In this document: piece after piece, positions 8,721 through 17,903 of the stretch
Layout of the letters: each line of letters begins with the position of its first letter
Position numbering within the stretch: the first letter of the stretch is position 1
Assembly: GCA_049975345.1 (NCBI GenBank)
Contig: JBNGDP010000015.1
Span: 1 to 45,667 of the forward strand
Source of the DNA: Oceanipulchritudo sp049975345
GTDB taxonomy: Bacteria > Verrucomicrobiota > Verrucomicrobiia > Opitutales > Oceanipulchritudinaceae
DNA length: 45,667 nt
Reading direction: 5' to 3'
Program-made: the position numbers and the translations under genes
The notes under the pieces: model-generated
Seen by the model: only the letters and a program-made list of their open reading frames with translations
Databases searched by the model: none
What the model was told of the DNA's origin: nothing

Positions 8721-9354
8721 TTTCCCGCGTTTCGCCGCCTCCTTCGACTGGGAGACGCTGATTCCCATTCTCTTCTTCGTCCTCTACGGCATCGCCCAGC
8801 TCTTCGGATCGAAGAAGAAAGGGGAGGCCGGGGGTACGGAGGATGACGGGGAACCGGAAGTCGACCCGATCGAGCGGGCCCGCCAAATCCGCGAGGAAAT
8901 CCGCCGTAAGCTCGAGGAGCGCAGGCAGGTAACGTATGACCCCACCGTACCGGAACCGCTGCAGCGTGCGCCGGAGCCTCCGGTCCGGGAATGGAGTCGT
9001 CCGATGGCGAAGGAGCCCCGGAGGCCGACGGCAAGCCCGGAACCGCTGATCGTGAAAAAGGCGGAATCGCTGATGGCGCAAAAGGCCAGCATGGAGCGCC
9101 GCCTTGAACAGCAGCGGGAACGGCTGGACGCCGCCCGCCGCAGGCAGGCCGAAGCCCGCCGGCAGGCGAGGAAAATGGTAGCTGCGGCGGGGGTGCGCAA
9201 GAAAAGCCTTCTGGAGGAACCCACCCAGGGCGTCCAAGCCACGGCCTTGAAAAGCCTGCGGCAGGAGTTGCTGGCCGGACTGTCCAGTCGGAACAGCCTG
9301 CGCAAGGCGGTCTTGTACCGGGAGATTCTGGATCCGCCGCTCGGGTTACGCTGA
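8704..9354 (+). CDS. Uncharacterised membrane-anchored coiled-coil protein
   Basis: A 216-residue protein overlapping the floA 3' end by 17 bp, so it belongs to the nfeD-floA operon. One predicted membrane helix (about residues 18-34, TLIPILFFVLYGIAQLF) is followed by a highly charged region with two coiled-coil stretches: 'IERARQIREEIRRKLEERR' near 53-72, and a long Arg/Gln/Glu/Ala-rich helix near 120-160. A basic C-terminus (LRQELLAGLSSRNSLRKAVLYREIL) is likely a short conserved motif. No known domain recognised. A role as a microdomain-associated scaffold is inference from the operon only. Confidence 0.8.
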   Translation: MTSNPDFPRFAASFDWETLIPILFFVLYGIAQLFGSKKKGEAGGTEDDGEPEVDPIERARQIREEIRRKLEERRQVTYDPTVPEPLQRAPEPPVREWSRPMAKEPRRPTASPEPLIVKKAESLMAQKASMERRLEQQRERLDAARRRQAEARRQARKMVAAAGVRKKSLLEEPTQGVQATALKSLRQELLAGLSSRNSLRKAVLYREILDPPLGLR

Positions 9355-9364
9355 GAGCCGCGCT

Positions 9365-11374
9365 TCAAAGGTGTCCGGCCACCTCCTCCACGGAGTCCGT
9401 GGGGGCGAGGCACCGGGTCCCGACGCACAACTGGTAGCGGGCCGGCAAATGGCCGCTTTCGTCCAGCAGGATATAAACGGGACGCCAGGGACGGCCGGCA
9501 AGGGCGTCCCGCAGGGGCTCGACAGCGGCCGGTTCCCGCACCTTGACCGTTGCGATGCCGATCGCTTCGTACACCAGCCCGGACAGTGCGTGGCTGGCGG
9601 CGGAAGGGGCGGACTTGACCACCCCGGGCAGGGCCGACCGCAATGGTTCAATTTCCCGCATGAAGTCCTCCCCGCCGGTGAGGGCGGCCAGGTCAACAAA
9701 AACCCGCAGCAGGCTCGAGTTTCCAGAAGGGGTGGCATTGTCGAACCATTCCTTTTTCCGGTGGACCAGCGTTTCATGGTCATCGCTGGTGACGAAGAAA
9801 CCGGGGCCTTCCACATCCTTGAAGTGCCGGATGGCCGCCCGGGCGAGGACTACCGCCCGCTCAAGCCAGATGGGTGAGGAACCGGGCCGCACCCAGTCAA
9901 CCACCGCGGCAAGGGCGAGAAATCCCTCCGCTGAGTAGGCGTAATCGACAAGGGTCCCGTTGCCCATGGCCTCCCCGTCATAAGCGACACTGTGCAGGCG
10001 ATCCTCCCCCGTGCGCATTGAACCCCAGATCCAATCCGCGATCCGGAGGGCATCCCCGAGCCATTTCTTTTCCCCAAAGGCAAACCCGGCCCGCGCAAGG
10101 CCACGCATCAGCAGGGCGTTCCAGGCGGTCAGGCACTTGTCGTCGCGTCCCGGTTGCGGACGCTTGTCGCGGGCCTCGAGCAGCTTCTTCCTTGAAGCCG
10201 CCAACCCGTCCCGGACCGCGATTTCCCCGTCAAGGAGGGTCGGATTGCTCCTTCCTGAATTTTCAAAGTTCCCCTCCCGGGTGATCCCGTACACTTCACA
10301 GAAGCGCCTCCCTTCCTCCTCGCCGAGAATGGTTTCCACTTGAGCCGGTTCCCAGAGGTAGGTTTTCCCCTCTTCGCCCCCGGTGTCGGCATCCAGGGCG
10401 GCATGGAAGGCATGGCAGGGGTGCCGCATTTCGCGTTCGAGCCAGGCGATGGTTTCCTCAACGATCCGCCGATACAGGAGTTTCGGGTAACGGTGATGGG
10501 CCTTGCTGTAGATATCCAGCAGCAGGGCATTGTCGTAGAGCATTTTCTCGAAATGAGGGATGATCCAGTGGGGATCGACGCTGTACCGGCAAAAGCCTCC
10601 CCCGACCTGGTCGAAGATGCCGCCATGGGCCATCGTGGTCAGGGTCCGGTTCACAATCCGGTCGATATCCGATCCACTTTCCGGGTATCGTTCCTCGACC
10701 GTCGCGGTCTCGCGCATGGCGAGGAGGAAATCAAGAGTCATGGAGGGCGGGAATTTCGGAGCGCCGCCGAATCCTCCGAATTCCTTGTCCGCGCTCCCGA
10801 GAATGTGTTCCATGGCGACAAGGAAATCCCCTCTGGAGAGGGCTTCCCCGGTATCGTTGCGGGGGGTGTTGGTGGCCCGCATGTTGCCGATGATGGCGCG
10901 GGCGTTTTCCTCCAGGTCCATTCGCCGGCGCTTGTAGAAATCGGATACCCGCATCAGCAGCTGCGGCCAGGGCACAATGGTGTTGCCCCTTCTTTCATCC
11001 GGCGGGAAATACGTCCCTCCGGCGAAGGGACGGCCATCCGGCAGGCAGAACACGTTCAAGGGCCAGCCCCCATGCCCGTTGAGCATCTGCACCGCGTCCA
11101 TGTAGATCTGGTCGATCTCCGGACGCTCCTCCCGGTCCACCTTGACGCAGACAAAATGGGTGTTCATGAGCTTGGCGATGTAGGCATCCTCGAAGGATTC
11201 ATGCGCCATGACGTGGCACCAGTGGCAGGAGGAATACCCGATGGAAACCAGGACCGGCTTGTCCAGTTCCCTGGCGACGCGGAACGCCTGCCGGCCCCAG
11301 GGGTACCAATCCACGGGGTTTTCCGCGTGCTGGCGCAAATAGAGGCTCTTTTCCTTGATCAAGCGGTTGGCCAT
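9365..11374 (-). CDS. YyaL/SSP411-type thioredoxin-domain protein (DUF255)
   Basis: A 669-residue protein of the family that includes YyaL and human SPATA20. The N-terminal thioredoxin-like domain starts NRLIKEKSLYLRQHAENPV and holds a C50-HW-C53 motif (GYSSCHWCHVM). The rest is an (alpha/alpha)6-barrel of the N-acylglucosamine 2-epimerase/glucosidase type (for example GGIFDQVGGGFCRYSVD, FEKMLYDNALLLDIY). The catalytic activity of this family is unproven. Start ATG at 11374 is preceded by a purine-rich GGGAAGGTGG. It converges on the floA operon with a 10-bp gap. Confidence 0.92.
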   Translation of the reverse strand: MANRLIKEKSLYLRQHAENPVDWYPWGRQAFRVARELDKPVLVSIGYSSCHWCHVMAHESFEDAYIAKLMNTHFVCVKVDREERPEIDQIYMDAVQMLNGHGGWPLNVFCLPDGRPFAGGTYFPPDERRGNTIVPWPQLLMRVSDFYKRRRMDLEENARAIIGNMRATNTPRNDTGEALSRGDFLVAMEHILGSADKEFGGFGGAPKFPPSMTLDFLLAMRETATVEERYPESGSDIDRIVNRTLTTMAHGGIFDQVGGGFCRYSVDPHWIIPHFEKMLYDNALLLDIYSKAHHRYPKLLYRRIVEETIAWLEREMRHPCHAFHAALDADTGGEEGKTYLWEPAQVETILGEEEGRRFCEVYGITREGNFENSGRSNPTLLDGEIAVRDGLAASRKKLLEARDKRPQPGRDDKCLTAWNALLMRGLARAGFAFGEKKWLGDALRIADWIWGSMRTGEDRLHSVAYDGEAMGNGTLVDYAYSAEGFLALAAVVDWVRPGSSPIWLERAVVLARAAIRHFKDVEGPGFFVTSDDHETLVHRKKEWFDNATPSGNSSLLRVFVDLAALTGGEDFMREIEPLRSALPGVVKSAPSAASHALSGLVYEAIGIATVKVREPAAVEPLRDALAGRPWRPVYILLDESGHLPARYQLCVGTRCLAPTDSVEEVAGHL

Positions 11375-11410
11375 GAAGCCACCTTCCCACGCGGTCGGCC
11401 CCCGGTCAAA

Positions 11411-12169
11411 TTACGCCCCGAAAAAAGCCTCCTTGCCGGCCCAGACATCATAGGCCATCTCCTTGCCACCGGGGCTGGCCTTCATGCGGACGGTGCCCCC
11501 GGCGGCCTGGACCATGGCCAGACCGGCCGCCACATCCCAGAGCCGGATGGATTCCTCATAATACACGTCGTAAATGCCGGCCGCCACATAGGCCAGGGCG
11601 AGGGCGGCGGATCCGACCATCCGCACCTTCTTGAAGGGAGCGATGCGGCCGACAAAAGCCTCCATGCGGGCAGCGGAACGGTCCATTCCCGAGGGAAAAC
11701 CCGTGGCCAGGGCCGCCTGGCCCACGGAATCCGCCCACGAGGGCCGGCTTTCCTCCCCGTTGATGAAAAACCCCTCCGCGACAATCCCGCCGTAGCAGGT
11801 ATCAGTGTTGAAATCGTGAATAACCCCCAGAAGGGGCGTCTCCCCACGCATCAGCCCGATGCTGACCGCGCACAGGCCGCTGCCCCGGAGGTAGTTGTAG
11901 GTGCCGTCCAGCGGATCCACCACCCAGTACGGATCGTAGCGCTCCCGCAGGGTGGCGTCCCCGCCCATCTCCTCCCCGTAGACCGGGAAGGGGAAGGATT
12001 CCCCAAGGCGCTTTCGGATCCATTCCTCGGATTCCCTGTCGGCCCGGAGTTTCACATCGCGCTGGTCCTGGAATTCCACCTCCCGCAATCGGGAAGCCCC
12101 GGCCCTGAGGATTTCCCCGGCTTCCCGTGCTGTTTTCTCTGCGCCATTCAGCAATTCCTGCCATTCCAT
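11411..12169 (-). CDS. Inositol monophosphatase family phosphatase
   Basis: A 252-residue Mg2+-dependent sugar-phosphate phosphatase. The ligands and active-site motifs are present: E66/E67 (GEEMGG), D85-P-L-D88-G-T (WVVDPLDGTYNY) and a C-terminal LWDVAAG motif. Possible substrates are inositol-1-phosphate, histidinol phosphate or PAP, and sequence alone does not decide. PAP removal would make sense with the cysCDN genes far downstream, but these are not linked. It sits 36 bp before the yyaL-type gene and 33 bp after the DNA ligase gene, so the three minus-strand genes probably form one operon. Confidence 0.9.
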   Translation of the reverse strand: MEWQELLNGAEKTAREAGEILRAGASRLREVEFQDQRDVKLRADRESEEWIRKRLGESFPFPVYGEEMGGDATLRERYDPYWVVDPLDGTYNYLRGSGLCAVSIGLMRGETPLLGVIHDFNTDTCYGGIVAEGFFINGEESRPSWADSVGQAALATGFPSGMDRSAARMEAFVGRIAPFKKVRMVGSAALALAYVAAGIYDVYYEESIRLWDVAAGLAMVQAAGGTVRMKASPGGKEMAYDVWAGKEAFFGA

Positions 12170-12202
12170 TCCTGATTGAGATGGAGCAGGGGGGCACAGG
12201 AG

Positions 12203-13804
12203 TCAATTTCCCTGTCCCCCCAATAGCTTCCTGAGGTTTTCCAGGGTGTCGATTTCCGCCACGGGCTTGTCCCTGCGCCAACGGAGAATGCGCGGAAACC
12301 GCATGGCCAGGCCCGACTTGTGACGGCTGGAGGGACGCAGCCCCTCGAAGCCGATCTCAAATACCAGTTCCGCCGGCACCGTGCGCACGGGACCTTTCCT
12401 GGCGAGGGTGTGGCGCTTGATCCATCGGTCAACCTCCCGGAGTTCCTCATCCGTCAGGCCCGAGTAGGCCTTGGCCACCGGGACAAGCTGGTTGCCGTCC
12501 CGCGCCGCAAGGGTGTAATCGGTGTAGAGGGTCGCCCGCCGGCCATGGCCGGCCTGGGCGTAAACCATGACCAGGTCGGCCGTGTACGGTTCGACTTTCC
12601 ATTTCCACCAATCCCCCTTTACCCGCCCGACCTTGTAGAGGCTGTCGCCCCTCTTCAGCATGATGCCCTCGACCCCCTTCTCCCGGCTTTGCTCCCATTT
12701 TGCCCGCAGTTGGTCCCACTCCCCGAAGTCGATTCGCTCGGAGATGCGGATTTTGCGGGATGCCAATCCCTCCAGGAGGTCTTTCATGACGGCCTGGCGC
12801 TTGCGGAGGGATTGCTGCCGGATGTCCCGACCCTCCACCTCCAGGCAATCATAGGCCATGTAAACGACGGGAGCCTTATCAAGGGTTTCCCTGTCCAGCT
12901 TTTTCCGGTTGAGGCGCCTCTGCAGAACATGGAATCCCATCGGAAAATTCCCCTTCCAGCAGAGAATCTCGCCATCCAGCACGGTGCCATCCGGCAGGGC
13001 CATGGCCGCCCCGGTGATCTCCGGGAACGAGTGGCTCACCCGTTCATCGCCGCGCGACCAGAGGTGGCATTCCCTAGCCCTGCGAATGAGTTGGGCCCGG
13101 ATGCCGTCCCATTTCCATTCCGCTTCCCACTCCCCCGCATCGCCCAGGATTCCGGCAACCTCTTGCAGGGGGGAGGCAAGGTAAAACGGGTAGGGCCGGG
13201 CGGCATTGGCCGCCTCGTTGGATTCCTCATCACGAAGGGATCGGAAAAAGGCGGCGCTTGGTTGCCATTCCCCCATGAGGCGGTGCGTCAGGACGGGCCG
13301 GTCGACTCCAAGGCTCCCCGAGAGGGCGCGGATGACCAACTGGCGGGATACGCCGATCCGGAAGCCGCCAGTCAGCATCTTGTTCAAAACCAGGGCCTGA
13401 TCGCGGTTGAGGGAGAGCCAGAAATCGCGCAGGAGCTGGAACTGGAAGCGGTCGTCCCAGTGCTTCAGGGGCAACAATCCGGATTCGATCACTTCATGCA
13501 AAGACCGTTCCGTTCCCGTTCCCGGGCCAAGGGGCAGGAGCAGGGCAGCCGTTTCCGCCAGATCGCCGACCCGTTCGTGGCAGGCCTCCACCAGCCAGTC
13601 CGGTTGACCGGACAGATCGGCCGCCCATTCCCGCAGACGCCGGGAGGGAATTCCCAGACGGAGCCGGTTTCCCCAGAAAAACCATAGGACCCAGACCGCA
13701 TCCTCCGCCGGGGCTTCCGAAAAATAGCGCAACAGAGCAGCTTCCTTGTCGCCGGTCCGGTTGCATTCATCCAGTTCGCGGAAAAGTTGTGTAAATCGTT
13801 TCAT
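12203..13804 (-). CDS. ATP-dependent DNA ligase
   Basis: A 533-residue ATP-dependent DNA ligase: N-terminal helical DNA-binding domain (1-200), adenylation domain with nucleophile K231 (AEWKWDGIRAQL), later motifs DGEILCW, GVEGIMLKR and WWKWK, and an OB-fold (about 420-520). It resembles the bacterial ligases often encoded beside a ligase-associated exonuclease and an Lhr-like helicase; no such partners are present here. The start at 13804 is supported by TTGGGGAG a few bases upstream and by the typical 'MKRFTQLFRELD' N-terminus. An upstream extension of the frame to 13981 crosses into the glgP start and is unlikely. Divergent from glgP. Confidence 0.93.
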   Translation of the reverse strand: MKRFTQLFRELDECNRTGDKEAALLRYFSEAPAEDAVWVLWFFWGNRLRLGIPSRRLREWAADLSGQPDWLVEACHERVGDLAETAALLLPLGPGTGTERSLHEVIESGLLPLKHWDDRFQFQLLRDFWLSLNRDQALVLNKMLTGGFRIGVSRQLVIRALSGSLGVDRPVLTHRLMGEWQPSAAFFRSLRDEESNEAANAARPYPFYLASPLQEVAGILGDAGEWEAEWKWDGIRAQLIRRARECHLWSRGDERVSHSFPEITGAAMALPDGTVLDGEILCWKGNFPMGFHVLQRRLNRKKLDRETLDKAPVVYMAYDCLEVEGRDIRQQSLRKRQAVMKDLLEGLASRKIRISERIDFGEWDQLRAKWEQSREKGVEGIMLKRGDSLYKVGRVKGDWWKWKVEPYTADLVMVYAQAGHGRRATLYTDYTLAARDGNQLVPVAKAYSGLTDEELREVDRWIKRHTLARKGPVRTVPAELVFEIGFEGLRPSSRHKSGLAMRFPRILRWRRDKPVAEIDTLENLRKLLGGQGN

Positions 13805-13940
13805 TCGACTCCCCAAGGGGAGGATATGGGAACAGGAAATGCTCTCAACCCCTTCAGGTTGAAATCGGGTAACCACCACTGGAAATCCATAAAACCTCCA
13901 TTTACGCTTCCAATGGAAGGCGACCCACTTATCCTTCTCA

Positions 13941-16478
13941 ATGATGTCGACAAAGAACACAAAGTCGAAAGTGAAGGCCATTCCCGTTGAGGATGGGCCG
14001 GTTCGCTCCTTTCATTTCAACACACATGTGACGGTTGAGGACTTAAAGTCCTCGATCCTGAACCACCTGAAGTTCACCCTCGCCCGCGATACGGAGACCG
14101 CGACCCAGCGGGACTGGTGGATCGCGACCTGCCATGCCGTGCATGACCGCGTTCTCGAGCGTTTCATCCGAACGATGGCGGTCCACAACGAGCGGAATGT
14201 CCGGCGGGTCTACTACCTGAGCCTGGAATACCTCATGGGGCGGATGCTGCGCAACAACATCTGGAATGCCGGTTTGTACGATGTGGCGAAACAGGCCCTC
14301 GGGGAGCTGAACCTTTCCCTGGAGGATCTCGAGGAGCAGGAGGATGACATGGGGCTCGGAAACGGCGGCCTCGGACGCCTGGCGGCCTGTTTCCTCGATT
14401 CCCTCGCCACCATGGAGTACCCCGCCGTGGGCTACGGGATCTACTATGAGTTCGGCATGTTCCGGCAGAAGTTTGTCGACAACCAGCAGGTCGAGCGCCC
14501 GGATTCCTGGCGCAAATTCGGTTGTCCCTGGGAAATCGTCCGTGCCGAGTACACCAAAACGGTCCGCCTCTACGGGCGGGTGGAAATGCAGTTTGATTCC
14601 CTCGGCAACCCGCGGCCCGCATGGGTCGACACGAGGGAGGTCAACGGTCTTCCCTATGATATCCCCATCTGCGGGTACAATGTCGGCACGGTCAATTTCC
14701 TGCGGTTGTGGGAGGCCCGCGCCTCGCAGGACTTCGACTTCGATATTTTCAACCGGGGCGGTTACGCCGATGCGGTGCGCGACAAGGCGGAAGCGGAGAC
14801 GATCTCCAAGGTGTTGTATCCGAATGACTCGGCGGAAGCCGGCAAGGAATTGCGGCTGGTCCAGCAATATTTCTTCGTCTCCTGTTCCATTCAGGATATC
14901 ATCCGGCGCTGGCGCAAGCGCAACAGCGAGTGGAGCACCTTCCCGGAGAAGGCGACCATCCAGCTGAACGACACCCATCCGGCGATCACCGTGGCGGAGC
15001 TGATGCGCATCCTCGTCGACGAGGAGGGTCTCGAATGGGACCATGCCTGGAAAATCACCCGGAAAGTCTGCAACTACACCAACCACACCCTGATGCCCGA
15101 GGCCCTGGAAAAGTGGAGTGTGCCGCTCTTCGAAAAGGTCCTGCCGCGCCATCTGCAGATCATTTTTGAAATCAACCGGCGCTTCCTCGAGGAGGAGGTC
15201 GAAGCCAAGTGGCCGGGGGAGGACCGGAAGAAGGAAAAATTATCCCTGATCGAGGAGAGCCGGCCCCAGCAGATCCGGATGGCCTACCTCAGCGTCGTCG
15301 GCAGCGGATACGTCAACGGGGTGGCGGCCCTCCACACCGAGTTGCTCAAGAAGGACCTCTTTCCCGAATTCGACGCGCTGTATCCGGGTAAAATCCAGAA
15401 CAAGACCAACGGGATCACACCAAGGCGCTGGTTGCTTGCCTGCAATCCGGAGCTGAGCCGGCTGATCACGGAGGCGATCGGGGACGGGTGGGTCTCCGAC
15501 CTCAACCAACTGCGGAAACTGGAACCTTTCGCCAGGAAGAAGGCTTTCCGCGACCAGTTCCGGGCCATCAAGCAGGCGAACAAGGAAGCGCTGGCCGAAC
15601 TGGTGCTCAGGGAGTGCGGGGTCGAGATTTCCCCCAGGGCGATCTTTGATGTCCAGATCAAGCGCCTGCACGAATACAAGCGGCAGCACCTGAACCTGCT
15701 GCACATCCTTCACCTCTACCGGCGGTTGCTCCATGACCCATCCTTCGACATGGTTCCGCGCGTCTTCTTTTTCGGCGCCAAGGCGGCGCCCGGGTACCAC
15801 ATGGCCAAGGTCATCATCCATGCCGTCAACGCGGTCGCCAGCACGATCAACAGCGATGACCGGATCGGGGGGAAGCTGAAGGTGGTCTTCATGCCCAACT
15901 ACCGCGTCACCCTCGCCGAGAAAATGATCCCGGCAGCTGATGTCTCGGAGCAGATTTCGACCGCCGGGAAGGAGGCCAGCGGCACCGGCAACATGAAGTT
16001 CGCGTTGAACGGCGCCCTGACCATCGGAACCCTTGACGGGGCCAACGTGGAAATCCGCGAGGAGGTCGGCGATGAGAACATTTTCATCTTCGGCCGCACC
16101 GTCCAGGAAGTGGCCGACCTCTGGTCAGCCGGCTACAATCCCTTCGACCGCTACTTCAACGACGAGAACCTGCGGGCCCTTGTCGACTGGATCGGCTCCA
16201 GTTACTTCACTCCGCGCCACCACGACGCGCTCATGCCCTTGAAGCGAAGCCTGCTCGATGGTGGCGACCCGTATCTCGTCCTCGAGGACTTCCCCTCCTA
16301 CGTGGAAGCCCAGGAACAGATTGACACGGCTTACGGCGACCCGGATTCCTGGACGCGCATGGCGATCCTCAACACGGCGCGGGTGGGGAAATTCTCCAGC
16401 GACCGGACCATCCGGCAATACGCGCAGGAGATCTGGAACCTCCAGCCGGCCGAAGTCCCCCTGAACAACGGCGGCTGA
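13941..16478 (+). CDS. glgP: Glycogen/maltodextrin phosphorylase
   Basis: An 845-residue alpha-glucan phosphorylase, releasing glucose-1-phosphate from glycogen in the cytoplasm. Full length for the family. The PLP-binding lysine is K686 in EASGTGNMKFALNGAL, and the N-terminal 'YYLSLEYLMGRML' and 'NDTHPAITVAELMR' are present. ATG codons at 13941 and 13944 are both possible; no Shine-Dalgarno is visible. The 136-bp region shared with the divergent ligase gene contains an imperfect inverted repeat (CCTCCATT near 13898 against AATGGAAGG) that could be a control site. Its product could feed the nucleotide-sugar enzymes further along, but there is no linkage. Confidence 0.96.
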   Translation: MMSTKNTKSKVKAIPVEDGPVRSFHFNTHVTVEDLKSSILNHLKFTLARDTETATQRDWWIATCHAVHDRVLERFIRTMAVHNERNVRRVYYLSLEYLMGRMLRNNIWNAGLYDVAKQALGELNLSLEDLEEQEDDMGLGNGGLGRLAACFLDSLATMEYPAVGYGIYYEFGMFRQKFVDNQQVERPDSWRKFGCPWEIVRAEYTKTVRLYGRVEMQFDSLGNPRPAWVDTREVNGLPYDIPICGYNVGTVNFLRLWEARASQDFDFDIFNRGGYADAVRDKAEAETISKVLYPNDSAEAGKELRLVQQYFFVSCSIQDIIRRWRKRNSEWSTFPEKATIQLNDTHPAITVAELMRILVDEEGLEWDHAWKITRKVCNYTNHTLMPEALEKWSVPLFEKVLPRHLQIIFEINRRFLEEEVEAKWPGEDRKKEKLSLIEESRPQQIRMAYLSVVGSGYVNGVAALHTELLKKDLFPEFDALYPGKIQNKTNGITPRRWLLACNPELSRLITEAIGDGWVSDLNQLRKLEPFARKKAFRDQFRAIKQANKEALAELVLRECGVEISPRAIFDVQIKRLHEYKRQHLNLLHILHLYRRLLHDPSFDMVPRVFFFGAKAAPGYHMAKVIIHAVNAVASTINSDDRIGGKLKVVFMPNYRVTLAEKMIPAADVSEQISTAGKEASGTGNMKFALNGALTIGTLDGANVEIREEVGDENIFIFGRTVQEVADLWSAGYNPFDRYFNDENLRALVDWIGSSYFTPRHHDALMPLKRSLLDGGDPYLVLEDFPSYVEAQEQIDTAYGDPDSWTRMAILNTARVGKFSSDRTIRQYAQEIWNLQPAEVPLNNGG

Positions 16479-16495
16479 GGGGAGTCATACCCCCT

Positions 16496-17380
16496 ATGAA
16501 GCCATTCCGGCACTTTCCTCTCCTGCTCGCCGGCCTGCAGGTCGCGCTGGGTGTCCATGCTGTTGGCGATTCCGCCGCGGCGGCCGCAGATGGGGAGGTC
16601 GTAGCGATTCCTCCCGGGCTGGAGGACAACCTGGTCGATCCTTCGCGGGTTTCCCGCCACCCGTCTTTCGCGCAGGGGGAAACCCTCCGGTTCAAGCTTG
16701 GGTGGAGCGTTTTCAGGGTGGCCCGCGCGACCTTGGTCACCGAGCCCGGTCTCTACGAGGGCCTTTCCTCCCTGAAAATCACCCTGAACACGCGCACCAA
16801 CGCCTTTGCCGACGCCCTGTACAAGGTGCGGAACGAGAGCACGAGCTGGATTTCCGGGGATGTGTCGCGTTCTTTTGAATACAGTGCCATCCAGCACGAG
16901 GGCGGACGGGAGCGCGACACCCGGGTTTTGTTCGACAAAACCGGCCGGCAGGCCCGTTACATCAACCATGTCAGCGGGGAGGAGCGGGAACCGGTCGACA
17001 TCCTCACCGGTACCTTCGATCCGCTGGGAATTGTCTTCCTTATCCGCAGCATCGATTTCGACGTGGGCGACGAGTTGGTGGTTCCCACAAGCAACGGGAA
17101 GGAGTTCTTTTTCACTGTCGTCCGTGTCGTGGAGAAAGTGGAACGCCGGTTCGCCTTTGGTCGCATGGAAGCCTTTGTCCTGGAGCCGGACATCAAGGAC
17201 CTGGGCGGGGTCTTCAAAAAGTCCCCCGACGGCGAGCTGCGTTTTTTCATCAGCGCGGATGAGAGGAAACTCCCCCTCCGCATGGAGAGCGAGGTCGCGG
17301 TCGGCAAATTCTGGGCGGAGCTGGTGGAGATCGGGGAACCGTCCGGTACCGGTTCAGTTGCAGTCACCGAGGTAGATTGA
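16496..17380 (+). CDS. DUF3108 domain protein, exported
   Basis: A 294-residue protein with an N-terminal signal sequence (MKPFRHFPLLLAGLQVALG, cleavage near residues 22-32) and a DUF3108 domain: 'GETLRFKLGWSVFRVARATL', a middle 'DRLxxx'-like strand series, and 'TFDPLGIVFLIRS'. DUF3108 proteins form a beta-barrel-like fold in the periplasm or outer envelope and their function is unknown. It starts 17 bp after glgP with GGGGAG before the ATG, so it is probably co-transcribed. The last 27 bp overlap the end of the convergent Nudix gene. Confidence 0.85.
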   Translation: MKPFRHFPLLLAGLQVALGVHAVGDSAAAAADGEVVAIPPGLEDNLVDPSRVSRHPSFAQGETLRFKLGWSVFRVARATLVTEPGLYEGLSSLKITLNTRTNAFADALYKVRNESTSWISGDVSRSFEYSAIQHEGGRERDTRVLFDKTGRQARYINHVSGEEREPVDILTGTFDPLGIVFLIRSIDFDVGDELVVPTSNGKEFFFTVVRVVEKVERRFAFGRMEAFVLEPDIKDLGGVFKKSPDGELRFFISADERKLPLRMESEVAVGKFWAELVEIGEPSGTGSVAVTEVD

Positions 17381-17824
17381 GGGAAATTCCACCCCTGCGG
17401 TTGTGATGTACGGCTTGATGGATTCCGGATAAAAGCGGATGTGGGCGAAGGCCTCCAGCGAGAGCCAGTTCACCCCGATCTGGTAATTGTCCGTCTCCCT
17501 GCCGGGACAGGCCCGGGTGGGATCCTCCACCTCGCAGAGGAAAACATGCTCGATCTGGTGGAAACCCGCATGCCGCTTGGAAAAGGTATGGTTTTTCCCG
17601 ATGTATTCACGGACATACAGCAACCGCACCACGTTCACCGGGATGCCCACCTCCTCGAGGCATTCCCGTTTGACCGTATCCTCCAGCGTCTCCCCCGGTT
17701 GCTGGCCGCCTCCCGGCAGAATATAGTACACCCCCCGCTTGTCCCGCATCTTGGTCGCCAGCAGGCAGCCGTTGGAGATGATAACCGCCCGGGCGGCGGA
17801 ACGGATGTGTTTTACGGCAGGCAT
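17354..17824 (-). CDS. Nudix hydrolase
   Basis: A 156-residue Nudix protein. The Nudix box is complete: G at 37, E at 43, then REC-LEEVGI (pattern Gx5Ex7REUxEExGU). The region before it, 'KRGVYYILPGGGQQPGE', is typical of small house-cleaning Nudix enzymes acting on nucleotide diphosphate derivatives; the exact substrate is not predictable. It converges on the DUF3108 gene with a 27-bp 3' overlap and is divergent from the methyltransferase gene. Confidence 0.9.
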   Translation of the reverse strand: MPAVKHIRSAARAVIISNGCLLATKMRDKRGVYYILPGGGQQPGETLEDTVKRECLEEVGIPVNVVRLLYVREYIGKNHTFSKRHAGFHQIEHVFLCEVEDPTRACPGRETDNYQIGVNWLSLEAFAHIRFYPESIKPYITTAGVEFPSIYLGDCN

Positions 17825-17903
17825 TACGATTCTTTGTTAATGGGTGATTTGAAAATGAGTGACAAGTCTTGAAGCGCATACGGACCCGGGCATTGTGTGA
17901 AGA

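Noticed and set aside
7353..8768. A 471-codon frame opposite the short nfeD and floA genes
   Set aside because: Antisense to clear genes; composition rich in G, H, D and R as expected for a shadow frame.
10340..12175. A 611-codon open frame on the plus strand opposite the YyaL-type and inositol-phosphatase genes
   Set aside because: It is antisense to two well-supported genes, spans their boundary, and its translation (G/P/H/R-rich) has no domain. Long antisense frames are expected in GC-rich DNA.
12320..13687. A 455-codon frame opposite the DNA ligase
   Set aside because: Mirror frame of a conserved ligase with no recognisable motifs or ribosome-binding site.
13890..13925. An imperfect inverted repeat ahead of glgP as a defined operator
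   Set aside because: The stem is short with a bulge and no known regulator motif; mentioned only in the glgP entry.
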